Part shown: piece by piece, positions 7,343-13,997 of the stretch
Position numbering within the stretch: position 1 is the stretch's first letter
Layout: each line of letters starts with the position of its first letter
Assembly (NCBI GenBank): GCA_964427535.1
Contig: CAYRVF010000083.1
Location: 1-25,251 of the forward strand
DNA from: CAYRVF01 sp964427535
GTDB lineage: Bacteria; Chloroflexota; Ktedonobacteria; Ktedonobacterales; JADMIN01
Reading direction: 5' to 3'
DNA: 25,251 nucleotides
Program-made: the position numbers and the translations under genes
Notes under the pieces: generated by a model
Seen by the model: the letters and a program-made list of their open reading frames with translations, nothing else
Database searches by the model: none
Told to the model about the DNA's origin: nothing

Positions 7343-7733
7343 GGTGTACTCCTTCCGTGGATCTGGGGGAGTCAGGCAACAAAACAGGCCCTCATCCCCT
7401 GCGACAAATCGCGAAGGGACGAGAGCCTGGACCATGCGTCCACGCGCCCGCGGTGCCACCCTACGTGCCACATTGGCTCATCGTCAAGCCAGTACGCCCG
7501 GCACGCCACTGTGCGGGTTCGCTGTGACCTCTCTCGGTTATTTCTCGCGCGGGAACCACCCGCAAGCCCTACTTGCCGCCCGCTCTCGCGCGGCGTGCTT
7601 TCTTCGGGCTCGCACTACCGAGCGCGTTCGCGCAGACGCCGTACCTTGCCGGGCTTCCACTCTCCCCGACTCGCTGCCGGCCGTCGTCCGCCTACTCTTC
7701 TCGGATTCCATGCGCGTTGCTCTTCTGTTGATA
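7343..7733 (-). promoter_or_regulatory. T-box riboswitch leader of argF, Arg (CGC) specifier
   Basis: The ~390-nt leader of argF has the marks of a transcriptional T-box. The T-box sequence AGGGTGGCACCGCGG is at 7462-7448 and contains the TGGC that pairs with the tRNA acceptor end; the final C expects a G discriminator base. Stem I is shown by AGAAGAGTAGG and by CAGCGAGTCGGGG and GTGGAAGCCCGGCA (7676-7647), which match the AG-bulge and distal-loop region. On its 3' side GAACGCGCTC places CGC (7626-7624) in the usual GAA-NNN-RC specifier context, an arginine codon. Antiterminator and terminator compete downstream. By the family mechanism, uncharged tRNA-Arg binds, stabilises the antiterminator and lets transcription run into argF. 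The specifier and T-box agree with the gene's pathway, which strongly supports the call. Stem II details were not worked out. Confidence 0.92.
7376..7429 (-). terminator. Regulated terminator of the argF T-box
   Basis: On the minus strand CAGGCTCTCGTCCC (7429-7416) pairs over 14 bp, with two G-U pairs, with GGGATGAGGGCCTG (7398-7385). An inner GCGA/TCGC stem extends it and TTTTGTT follows. Its left arm contains CTCGTCCCTT, the conserved strand that pairs with the T-box sequence in the antiterminator. The two structures therefore exclude each other. Confidence 0.88.
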
Positions 7734-7739
7734 CTCGCA

Positions 7740-7769
7740 AGGGTACCGTGCGTCGAACGCACATGTCAA
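7740..7769 (-). promoter_or_regulatory. argF promoter with inverted repeat in the spacer
   Basis: On the minus strand TTGACA (7769-7764) is a perfect -35 and TACCCT (7745-7740) a weaker -10, 18 bp apart. The spacer holds the inverted repeat GTGCG-TTCGA-CGCAC (7762-7748), which could be an operator. The promoter starts only about 25 bp past the stop codon of the upstream DUF1684-like gene, so argF is independently transcribed. Confidence 0.55.
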
Positions 7770-7793
7770 GTCGCGCGGCGACCTGCCAGGCGA

Positions 7794-8408
7794 CTACTCG
7801 TCGTGGTAGGCGCGTTCGCCTGCCCGAATCGGCACCGGCAGGGTGTTCTCGACCAGCGGAATCGGGCAGCTAAAATGCTCGTCATAGGCGCAATACGGGT
7901 TGTACGCCAAATTGAAGTCGAGGGGCACGACGGTCGTGCCGTCCGGCTCACGCTCAAGCTCGTCCGTCTCGACATCCAGATAGCGGCCCGCGCCGTAGGT
8001 CTCGCGTCCGGCAAGCGCGTCGCGGAACGGGATAAAGAGCGACTCCTCGGGATCGCCGCTGGGTGTGCGGTAGGCGGTGAGCTGGAGCGGCTGCCCATCC
8101 ACGGAAAAGTGCAACCGGGCATAGCGCTCGAACGGGCGTTGCATCCCGTCGGACGTCTGCATCGTGACACGGTCGCGCTGCTGGAACGGCTCGACACGGG
8201 CCAGCACACGCAACGACGGGTCCGGCGGGAAGTAGCGCAGCCCCTCGAAGGTGTCGCGCTCGGAGGGCGGAATCGGCGAGTCGGGTTCGGCGCGGAAGTA
8301 GTCGTCCTTCTCGTCGCGAAGCTCGTTTACGGCCTCAATGTATTGCTGACTGTGGTCGTGGACGTGCTCGTGTCCATCCGCGGAATCATGCGTGTGATCG
8401 TGTGCCAC
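7794..8408 (-). CDS. DUF1684-like protein with His-rich N-terminus
   Basis: A 204-residue soluble protein without signal peptide. The C-terminal half matches the DUF1684 pattern: VPLDFNLAYNPYCAYDE, HFSCPIPLVENTLPVPIR and AGERAY are its most conserved segments, and the middle has FRDALAGRETYGAGRYL. The biochemical role of this family is not established as far as I know. The first ~22 residues contain seven histidines and many acidic residues (HDHTHD, HEHVHDH), a possible metal-binding tail. I chose the GTG at 8408 because AGGAGA lies 7-8 nt upstream and the His-rich segment follows at once; a longer frame has no Shine-Dalgarno. It lies downstream of hydrolase-ybeY-dgkA on the same strand, but a ~200-bp gap separates it. 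Confidence 0.8.
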   Translation of the reverse strand: MAHDHTHDSADGHEHVHDHSQQYIEAVNELRDEKDDYFRAEPDSPIPPSERDTFEGLRYFPPDPSLRVLARVEPFQQRDRVTMQTSDGMQRPFERYARLHFSVDGQPLQLTAYRTPSGDPEESLFIPFRDALAGRETYGAGRYLDVETDELEREPDGTTVVPLDFNLAYNPYCAYDEHFSCPIPLVENTLPVPIRAGERAYHDE

Positions 8409-8612
8409 GATGGGTTCTCCTTTTGGAGCGAGGTGCCAGGCGACGCGCCAGTCCAGCGCAGGTCCATGCTCGACGTGCCGCTCCGTGCGCATCTCCCGAT
8501 GGTGCCGACTGAACGTGAGCGTAGCGCGAACGCGTCGCGGCGGTCAAGAGAGCGGGTCAGCAGATCGCGGACCAGACGTTGTGTGGAGGGTCGCCAGTCG
8601 TGCTGGAGGGCC

Positions 8613-9137
8613 TTACCGTCCAAGGAGGCGCAGCGCGAGTGCCAAGAGATGCGGACCGAAGACGAAGAACGCGATCACGACGGAGAGCATCGCATTGAGC
8701 AGCACAGCGCCAGCGGCCACATCTTTCGCGATGCGCGCGAGCGGGTTGTACTCCTGTGTTGCGAGATCGACGCAGGCCTCAGCCACGGTATTGAACATCT
8801 CGGCGATGAAGACGCCGGTGATGGCGACGAAGATCATCGCGAACTCGACGGCGGAGATGTGCAGATAGATGCCCAGCGCGATGGCCAGCACGGCCAGTGC
8901 CATATGGATACGGGCGTTGCGCTGCGTGCGAATGGCATAGACAACGCCGTTCCAGGCGTACACGAAGCTCTTGACGAAGTTGGCGCGAGACGGAGCCGTA
9001 CGTTCGGCGGGAGGCAGCGGCGCGTCGTGTAGCGGCGCGTCTGGATGCGCGGTGGCCGATAGCTCATGCCGCTCAGGCGCGGGGGCAGTGCGGTCGTGGC
9101 TGGCGCTCGCGGGGTCGGTTGGGGATGTGGCGCTCAT
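8613..9137 (-). CDS. dgkA: Diacylglycerol kinase / undecaprenol kinase family membrane protein
   Basis: A 174-residue integral membrane kinase of the DgkA family, which phosphorylates diacylglycerol or, in many Gram-positive-like lineages, undecaprenol. Residues ~52-75 (FVKSFVYAWNGVVYAIRTQRNARIH) are the amphipathic entry. Three transmembrane segments follow at about 77-93, 97-115 and 141-161. EMFNTVAEACVD (113-124) and AKDVAAGAVLL (137-147) carry the conserved catalytic and metal-binding Glu, Asn and Asp. The first 50 residues are Pro/Ala/His-rich and not part of the family core. The start ATG overlaps the ybeY stop codon in ATGA, so the two genes are very likely translationally coupled. The ybeY-dgkA order is common in bacteria. 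Substrate choice cannot be decided from sequence. Confidence 0.9.
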   Translation of the reverse strand: MSATSPTDPASASHDRTAPAPERHELSATAHPDAPLHDAPLPPAERTAPSRANFVKSFVYAWNGVVYAIRTQRNARIHMALAVLAIALGIYLHISAVEFAMIFVAITGVFIAEMFNTVAEACVDLATQEYNPLARIAKDVAAGAVLLNAMLSVVIAFFVFGPHLLALALRLLGR

Positions 9138-9880
9138 ACGTTGGTCTGATCTCCGCTCGAATCGATGCCGATACTCTGTAAGACGGCTTCCTGGTGTGCG
9201 ACCATCGCGCGGTAGCCGGCTTCGGTGTGGTCGTCGTAGCCGACCAGATGCAAGACACCGTGAGCCAGCAGATACGCGAACTCCCACGCCGGGCTGTGGC
9301 CTGCCTGCACGGCCTGGCGAGCGATGGCGTCACGCGAGAGGGCGATATCGCCGAGCACCAGTGGCGGCTCCGCGTCATCCTCATCGGTGTCCTCAGCCTC
9401 GTCGGCAATGTCCTCAGCCTCGTCCGCTTCGAGTTCTTCGAGCGTCTCGTCGTCCAGGTCGAGCGCGCCGCCGAAGATATGTCCCGCCGCGTCACCGGTG
9501 TCGTCGCTATCGAGAAAGACGGTGTGGCCGCGATCCGGCCCTCCGCCGTTCTCGGACGGCTGCCACAGTTCATTGGCGGGGGCCTCAACGAGTGGAGCAT
9601 CGAGCAGCGGGAAGGAGAGCACATCGGTGGCCTCGTCACGTCCACGATACTCGCGATTCAGCTCGCGCAGGCCCTCGTCATCGGTGACGAGCGCGCTGAT
9701 CTCCACCGGCGTCGTGATGCCGACGCGTTCCAGCGTGAGCGCAGCCACACGCCAGAGCGTCTGCTCGCTCAGCCCGAAGACATCCTCCATGTTCGCCTCG
9801 GCCGGTTCGTAGGTAATCGTAAGCACCAGGCCGTTCTCGGATTCCTCCGGAGTGGCGTTGCCTTCTGCGTCGTGCGTCAC
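9134..9880 (-). CDS. ybeY: YbeY endoribonuclease with acidic insertion
   Basis: YbeY is a zinc-dependent endoribonuclease involved in 16S rRNA maturation and ribosome quality control. The 248-residue product has LNREYRGRDEATDVLSFPL (residues ~74-92) and LGDIALS (176-182), plus the zinc site HGVLHLVGYDDHTE with histidines near 207, 211 and 218. Between LSFPL and LGDIALS lies an insertion of about 80 residues, mostly Glu, Asp and Ala (for example ETLEELEADEAEDIADEAED), where normal proteins have about 10-20. I favour GTG at 9880 because AAGGA lies about 10 nt upstream and it starts 7 nt after the hydrolase stop; an ATG at 9907 would overlap that gene and has no Shine-Dalgarno. The 3' end overlaps dgkA. 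The active site looks complete. Confidence 0.88.
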   Translation of the reverse strand: MTHDAEGNATPEESENGLVLTITYEPAEANMEDVFGLSEQTLWRVAALTLERVGITTPVEISALVTDDEGLRELNREYRGRDEATDVLSFPLLDAPLVEAPANELWQPSENGGGPDRGHTVFLDSDDTGDAAGHIFGGALDLDDETLEELEADEAEDIADEAEDTDEDDAEPPLVLGDIALSRDAIARQAVQAGHSPAWEFAYLLAHGVLHLVGYDDHTEAGYRAMVAHQEAVLQSIGIDSSGDQTNV

Positions 9881-9887
9881 GGAAGCT

Positions 9888-10841
9888 TCATCCTTCCTTC
9901 GCCTCATCGGTCTGCTGACAGTGGTCGGCGAGCACGCGGGCCGACTGGCAGACGGTGTCGACCATCTCGCGGATGGCGGCGATCACGACCTCCGGGCGGT
10001 CCAGGTGGATGTAGTGCCCAGTCTGCCGCACCAGAATGAGACGGCTATTCGTCGAGAGTCCGGCGATGTCTTCTTGAAAACGCCGCCATGCCCGCTGCGC
10101 CCAGCCCCCGAACAGCCCCTGCCAGCCACCCAACGACTCACGCGCGATCACCAGCAGCGGCAGGTCGCCGAGTGGCCGCCGCGCCAGGCGAACGTCGCCC
10201 AGGCTGCGCTCGTAGACGACATCTTCATCATACACCGTACTCCAGAAGCGCGGACTCGCATAGAACGACCGCATCGTGCGCCGCACCGCCGGGGGATATT
10301 TCCGCAGCATCGAGGACGCGAGCGGCAGGTCCGGCACGCGCAACGCGAGGCGCAACAGGCCAAGCGCGGCGAGCACGCGGCAGATCAGCACAAACGCCAG
10401 CTCGATCAGGTCATAGATCCGTATCAGCAGGCCGCCCTGGATGTTGCGCGTTTCGTGCGAGGCATCGACCAGCACCAGGCCAGCCACCTCGTCGGGAGCC
10501 TCTGAGGCGAAGAGGCGCATGTTCAGCGCGCCGAACGAGTGTCCGACGAGGATGTACGGTGCGGGAATCTGCGCCTGGCGCAGCAGCTCGCGCAGTTCAG
10601 CGACGATGCGCGCGCTTGTGCGCGGACGCCGCCCCGGCTCACTCCACCCATATCCCGCGCGGTCGTAGATGCACACTCGCGAGACGCTGGCCAGCTCTGG
10701 CGCCACGCGTGACCAGTCGAGTGAGGAGCCGCCCAGACCAGCATCGAACACGATGGCGGGACCGCACTGCCCCATGTGGACAAGATGCAGCGCGTGCCCC
10801 TCGACCTCGACCAGCTCCCCTGGCGGAGGATTCGTTGTCAT
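9888..10841 (-). CDS. Alpha/beta-fold hydrolase
   Basis: A 317-residue alpha/beta hydrolase. An N-terminal strand region (GPAIVFDAGLGGSSLDW) with oxyanion-hole glycines is followed by CIYDRAGYGWSEPG (57-70) and the nucleophile elbow VGHSFGALNMRL, with Ser near residue 102. LVLVDASHE follows, and the catalytic His is in TGHYIHLDRPE near the C-terminus. A hydrophobic cap segment (LIELAFVLICRVLAALGLL) between these could be a lid or membrane contact. The family covers esterases, lipases, haloperoxidases and others, so no substrate is given. I chose the ATG at 10841 (MTTNPPPGEL) for the AGGAAGAA 11 nt upstream and because the longer frame before it has no homologous look. It is the first gene of a likely operon with ybeY and dgkA. 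Confidence 0.85.
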   Translation of the reverse strand: MTTNPPPGELVEVEGHALHLVHMGQCGPAIVFDAGLGGSSLDWSRVAPELASVSRVCIYDRAGYGWSEPGRRPRTSARIVAELRELLRQAQIPAPYILVGHSFGALNMRLFASEAPDEVAGLVLVDASHETRNIQGGLLIRIYDLIELAFVLICRVLAALGLLRLALRVPDLPLASSMLRKYPPAVRRTMRSFYASPRFWSTVYDEDVVYERSLGDVRLARRPLGDLPLLVIARESLGGWQGLFGGWAQRAWRRFQEDIAGLSTNSRLILVRQTGHYIHLDRPEVVIAAIREMVDTVCQSARVLADHCQQTDEAKEG

Positions 10842-10963
10842 ATTCGTCGTTCTTCCTGTGTGCCAGATGCCGCCAAGACGCTGGCCCGATGATGCTCGCC
10901 GTCCACCACGGACGCCGCTCTTCTCTATGCATCTCAGATGCCGAGTATGGAGGATTGCCGCAC

Positions 10964-10994
10964 AGTATACGGCTGGCGGAGAAAGAAGGTGCAA
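10964..10994 (-). promoter_or_regulatory. Candidate promoter of the hydrolase-ybeY-dgkA operon
   Basis: On the minus strand TTGCAC (10994-10989) and TATACT (10969-10964) are 19 bp apart, slightly long for sigma-70. It would give a leader of ~115 nt. The ~345-bp gap between this gene and the VOC gene contains only a doubtful 33-codon frame (10994-11095) besides. Confidence 0.35.
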
Positions 10995-11186
10995 TGAGCC
11001 CGCGACTGCTTGTAGTGAACGATAGTGTACTCGTCTTAGATACGGATGAGAGTCACGGCCCCGTGCGCGTGTCGTATGCTGGAGGCGGTCCGTGAGTTCG
11101 GCAGATACGACACATGAAATCGCGTCTGGAGGGCAATACGGGTCGTGGACAAGCCGTGGCAGGAGAGCTTGGAGGATACGTACACG

Positions 11187-11561
11187 ATGACGTTCACATT
11201 CGCGGGGATTGACCATGTACAGCTCGCCGCGCCACCCGGATGCGAGCAGGCGGCATGCGAATTCTACGCCGGACTGTTAGGGTGGGAAGAAATCGCCAAG
11301 CCCGAGCCGCTGCGCGCCCGTGGCGGCGTGTGGTTCCAATGTGGCAGCCATCAGGTTCACATCGGCGTGCAACGCGACTTCGTGCCCGCGACCAAGGCGC
11401 ATCCCGCCTTCCGCGTTGAGCGCATCGACGGGCTGCGGGAATACCTGCTTGGCCACGGCGTCCAGATCGAAGACGACGACATACGCGCGGAAGAAGGCGT
11501 CAAGCGCTTCTACCTGCGCGACCCGTTCGGCAATCGCCTCGAATTCCTCGAATGGCTCTAG
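11187..11561 (+). CDS. VOC-family (glyoxalase/dioxygenase-fold) protein
   Basis: A 124-residue single-domain VOC protein with the paired beta-alpha-beta-beta-beta fold. FAGIDHVQLAAPPG starts the first module and supplies a probable metal-ligand His (residue 10). GGVWFQCGSHQVHIGV ends it. AHPAFRVERIDGLREYL starts the second module, and FYLRDPFGNRLEFLEW ends it with the probable ligand Glu (119). A complete H/H/E set can be drawn, so it may bind metal. Members act as glyoxalases, dioxygenases, or resistance proteins for fosfomycin or bleomycin; nothing here selects one. The ATG at 11187 is chosen for GGAGG 11 nt upstream and the conserved N-terminus. The gene is convergent with the membrane-HTH gene and shares a terminator with it. 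Confidence 0.85.
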   Translation: MTFTFAGIDHVQLAAPPGCEQAACEFYAGLLGWEEIAKPEPLRARGGVWFQCGSHQVHIGVQRDFVPATKAHPAFRVERIDGLREYLLGHGVQIEDDDIRAEEGVKRFYLRDPFGNRLEFLEWL

Positions 11562-11620
11562 GCTGAGTGAGCCGGACACGTGCCGGCGTCTGCCCAGACT
11601 ACTATGTGCGCCTGGAATAC

Positions 11621-11659
11621 ACAGAGCGACGGCCACCGTGGTAGTAGCCGTCGCTCTGT
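11621..11659. terminator. Bidirectional terminator between convergent genes
   Basis: ACAGAGCGACGGC (11621-11633) pairs perfectly over 13 bp with GCCGTCGCTCTGT (11647-11659) across a 13-nt loop. It lies midway between the stop codons of the two convergent genes. T-rich bases follow only weakly on either side. Confidence 0.7.
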
Positions 11660-11680
11660 CTATGGTATTGGGCAGTCGTT

Positions 11681-13120
11681 CTAGCGGCGCTTGCCGCGCA
11701 CTTCGTCGCGCCAGCGCGCGATGGTCTGACGGGCGACCGCTTCGCTGACATGCAGCTTCTCGGCCAGGGCCGCGGTTAGTTCGTTGGCCGAAGGTTTCTT
11801 TCCGCGCGACTTATATTCCTCGAACACATCTTGAATGGCCTGCACGTGCTCGGGGCGCAGTGTCTGCTCGGTCATCGAGCGGGTGAGCGTGCCGAGCTGC
11901 ACCGACCGGCGCGCAGCCGTGTGCGGGCCAGTCGTCCCGGTCATGCCGTCTGCTTCGAGCGAATCCGGCGGGAAGAACGCGCCGACGCCCTGCATCACCG
12001 GCGGACGCATGGGCCGCTGGTAGGTATCGGAATCGGACGGGCCAGAGGAACGGACATCAGCGGAGATCAGAGCAGGCTGCGCCGTGCCCATGCGAGCGCC
12101 GTTGGCAGGCTCCATATGCGCACCGTCGGCCACCGCGCTGGAGGCGGCGTGGTTGTACATCACTGTGCCTGTACGGCCCTGGCCGTGGGTCGGAAGCTGA
12201 ACGAGGTTGGATGACCGCTGCTCCCCGGCACCGGATGACACGCTCGCCAGCGGCGCCAGCTCACTGAGCGTCTCGCCCGTGACCTCCTCGCCGATCTGCG
12301 CGCCGCCCTCAGCATCGGCGTCGTCCTGGTCATCCTTCTTACGCATCTGCGAGAAGAACCCACTCGCCTGCTCGCGCGCAGCGCTGGCGGTCGCCGCCAT
12401 GCCACGCAGCTGCGCCTCGCGGATCTTCGCCGTCGTCTCGGCCTTGAGGCGCTTGACCTCGGCCTCTTGCTGCATCCGCAGCAGCCGCTCGGCGTGCGAC
12501 TCCTGGAGCTGGCGGATATTGCGTCCCGTCTCCGTCGGCTGCACGATGGCCCAGAAGAGGCCCCAGAACGGCGGCGCAATCGAGACCAGAATCATCGAGA
12601 CGCTGAAGCCAGTTCCACGCAGTTGCGGCCATGCGGCGTAGACCCAATCGTCCGTCTTGAAGCGAGTGAAGTGATCGCTGCGATAGGCGAGACTGTTCCA
12701 GGTGGTGATGGCCGTCGCGATGACGACCCCCAACCCGCAGAAGAACGCCTGGATGCGGTGGCCCTGTCCCCAGTGCCATGGTGCAAGCACCGAGAGCAAA
12801 TACGCCATGCCGACCACGCCGACAGAGAGAAACGCGATGAGGACGTTGCCGCCGATGAGCAGCAGCAGATTATTCTGGGTGCCGTTCCCGTTGGTGAAGC
12901 CGTCGCTGTACACGTAATAATTGAAGATGATGTCTGGAATGTACAGCACCACCGGGAAAATGAAGTACACCTTCTTGAGCCAGTTCGGCAGAGGCAGCAC
13001 TTTCTCGCGATCCACTGACCCCGTCGTCTGCGAGAGCGCTTGCGCCGTCGTCGCATCGTCCTCGGTCGTCGCGGTGCGCGAACCCCGCGATATCGGTTTT
13101 GTACCGGCCGCTTGTGCCAT
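11681..13120 (-). CDS. Four-TM membrane protein with coiled coil and C-terminal HTH-like domain (unknown family)
   Basis: I do not recognise this 479-residue protein as a named family. A polar N-terminus (~45 residues) is followed by four probable transmembrane segments at about 52-70, 85-112, 122-143 and 172-193. Next is a charged helical region (~200-250, with RLLRMQQEAEVKRLKAETT) that looks like a coiled coil. Then comes a long Ser/Gly/Ala/Pro-rich linker (~265-415). The last ~60 residues (RPEHVQAIQDVFEEYKSRG, then SANELTAALAEKLHVSEA and ARQTIARWRDEVRGKRR) look like a basic helix-turn-helix. The architecture suggests a membrane-anchored DNA- or protein-binding regulator, but that is inference. 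The ATG at 13120 has GGGAGGT about 10 nt upstream. It is monocistronic, with a terminator downstream and a structured region upstream. Confidence 0.75.
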   Translation of the reverse strand: MAQAAGTKPISRGSRTATTEDDATTAQALSQTTGSVDREKVLPLPNWLKKVYFIFPVVLYIPDIIFNYYVYSDGFTNGNGTQNNLLLLIGGNVLIAFLSVGVVGMAYLLSVLAPWHWGQGHRIQAFFCGLGVVIATAITTWNSLAYRSDHFTRFKTDDWVYAAWPQLRGTGFSVSMILVSIAPPFWGLFWAIVQPTETGRNIRQLQESHAERLLRMQQEAEVKRLKAETTAKIREAQLRGMAATASAAREQASGFFSQMRKKDDQDDADAEGGAQIGEEVTGETLSELAPLASVSSGAGEQRSSNLVQLPTHGQGRTGTVMYNHAASSAVADGAHMEPANGARMGTAQPALISADVRSSGPSDSDTYQRPMRPPVMQGVGAFFPPDSLEADGMTGTTGPHTAARRSVQLGTLTRSMTEQTLRPEHVQAIQDVFEEYKSRGKKPSANELTAALAEKLHVSEAVARQTIARWRDEVRGKRR

Positions 13121-13205
13121 GACCTGCTCTACCTCCCTGCCAAATCAAACCCCTTCTGCCGGCATGTCAGATCCGCTCCGGGATATACCTGCGACATGCG
13201 CGACT

Positions 13206-13286
13206 GCCCCGGCCCAGGCACCCACCTATCGTGCGGAGTCCGGCTGGACAGAGCCGCGGATAGGTGTGATGCACCGCTGCCGGGGT
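13206..13286. other. Nested hairpin region upstream of the membrane-HTH gene
   Basis: GCCCCGGC (13206-13213) can pair with GCCGGGGT (13279-13286). Inside, CACCTATC (13223-13230) pairs perfectly with GATAGGTG (13259-13266), enclosing GCGG/CCGC and GTCC-GGCT-GGAC. The stems work on both strands, apart from one wobble in the outer stem. On the minus strand this would be the 5' leader of the membrane-HTH gene, 85-165 nt before its start. I could not match it to a known RNA class. Confidence 0.35.
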
Positions 13287-13514
13287 GCGAACTAGCGGAA
13301 GAAGCATAGGCGAGTAGTTTGCGGGTGTCAAACGAGCCAACCGGGCTACGCGGCCCGACTGTATGTCAACCTGGCGGCGCCGGCCAGGGAAACGCGGCAT
13401 CTCATGCGGACTCAGCAGTACGCCGACACCCGCGCGATATACAAGACTCCGTGCGAAAACTGATGTCCGGTGCCATCCGAGCGGGCTAACCCGTTTTGGC
13501 TACCTGGCGGCGTA

Positions 13515-13720
13515 CCTCTCCTTCTACCCCCTCCCGTTGAAGGGGAGGGGTCGCTGGGCAGGCGTCGATGGCGGAGGGGGGTGCGACCGCGTGGCGGACA
13601 AGGGGCCTCACCCCCGCCCCTCTCCCTGCGGGGAGGGGAGCGTCGTGGGGCAAGCGCGGTTGCCCGCAGGCCACGAACTGAACTCCCCCTTCCCCTCGCG
13701 AGGGAAAAGGGGCTGGGGAT
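13515..13720. repeat. Composite three-hairpin intergenic repeat, copy 3
   Basis: Module 1 (about 13527-13550) has CCCCTCCC and GGGAGGGG arms followed by TCGCTGGGC. Module 2 (about 13602-13640) has the flank GGGGCCTCACCCCCG and CCCCTCTCC and GGGGAGGGG arms around CTGC. Module 3 (13684-13711) is CCCCCTTCCCCTCGCGAGGG followed by a diverged right arm. Order and spacing match the other two copies. The ~880-bp region between the divergent genes (13121-13997) holds this repeat, the nested hairpin above and two small hairpins, but no gene that I can support. Confidence 0.76.
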
Positions 13721-13872
13721 GTGGTCCCTGATTGCTCCACTGCGTGCGCCAGAAGTGACAGACCTCGCTTGTCTGGCTGGCCCCGACTTTGCGGTAGCTA
13801 CCTTGCACAAGGAGCGAGAACGCGGGCACCGCGAGTCCTTCGGAGCTCGTACCGCCTGGCGCATGGATGTGG

Positions 13873-13898
13873 CGCCGGAGCACAGACGCGCTCCGGCG
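13873..13898 (+). other. Hairpin in the leader of the glycosyltransferase gene
   Basis: CGCCGGAGC (13873-13881) pairs perfectly over 9 bp with GCTCCGGCG (13890-13898), followed by TCTTCCGTC. It lies 100 nt before the start codon and could attenuate transcription. A second stem, GCGAG-TCC and GGA-GCTCG, lies just upstream at about 13830-13848. Confidence 0.35.
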
Positions 13899-13997
13899 TC
13901 TTCCGTCGCGTCCATGACTTTCGCTCCGCCCCGCTCGTCTTAGGTAATGCGCCGGGTAAGTGGAGATGCGTGTCCGGTGGTGTTCTGGGAGGTAAGG

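Noticed and set aside
10994..11095. A 33-codon frame (MSPRLLVVNDSVLVLDTDES...) that recalls the start of a response regulator
   Set aside because: Too short for a receiver domain, with no homologous continuation, and its start overlaps the candidate promoter of the opposite operon. Left out as a gene.
13470..13943. Frames across the third composite repeat
   Set aside because: They run through the hairpin repeats, are Arg/Pro-rich and have no homology that I can see.
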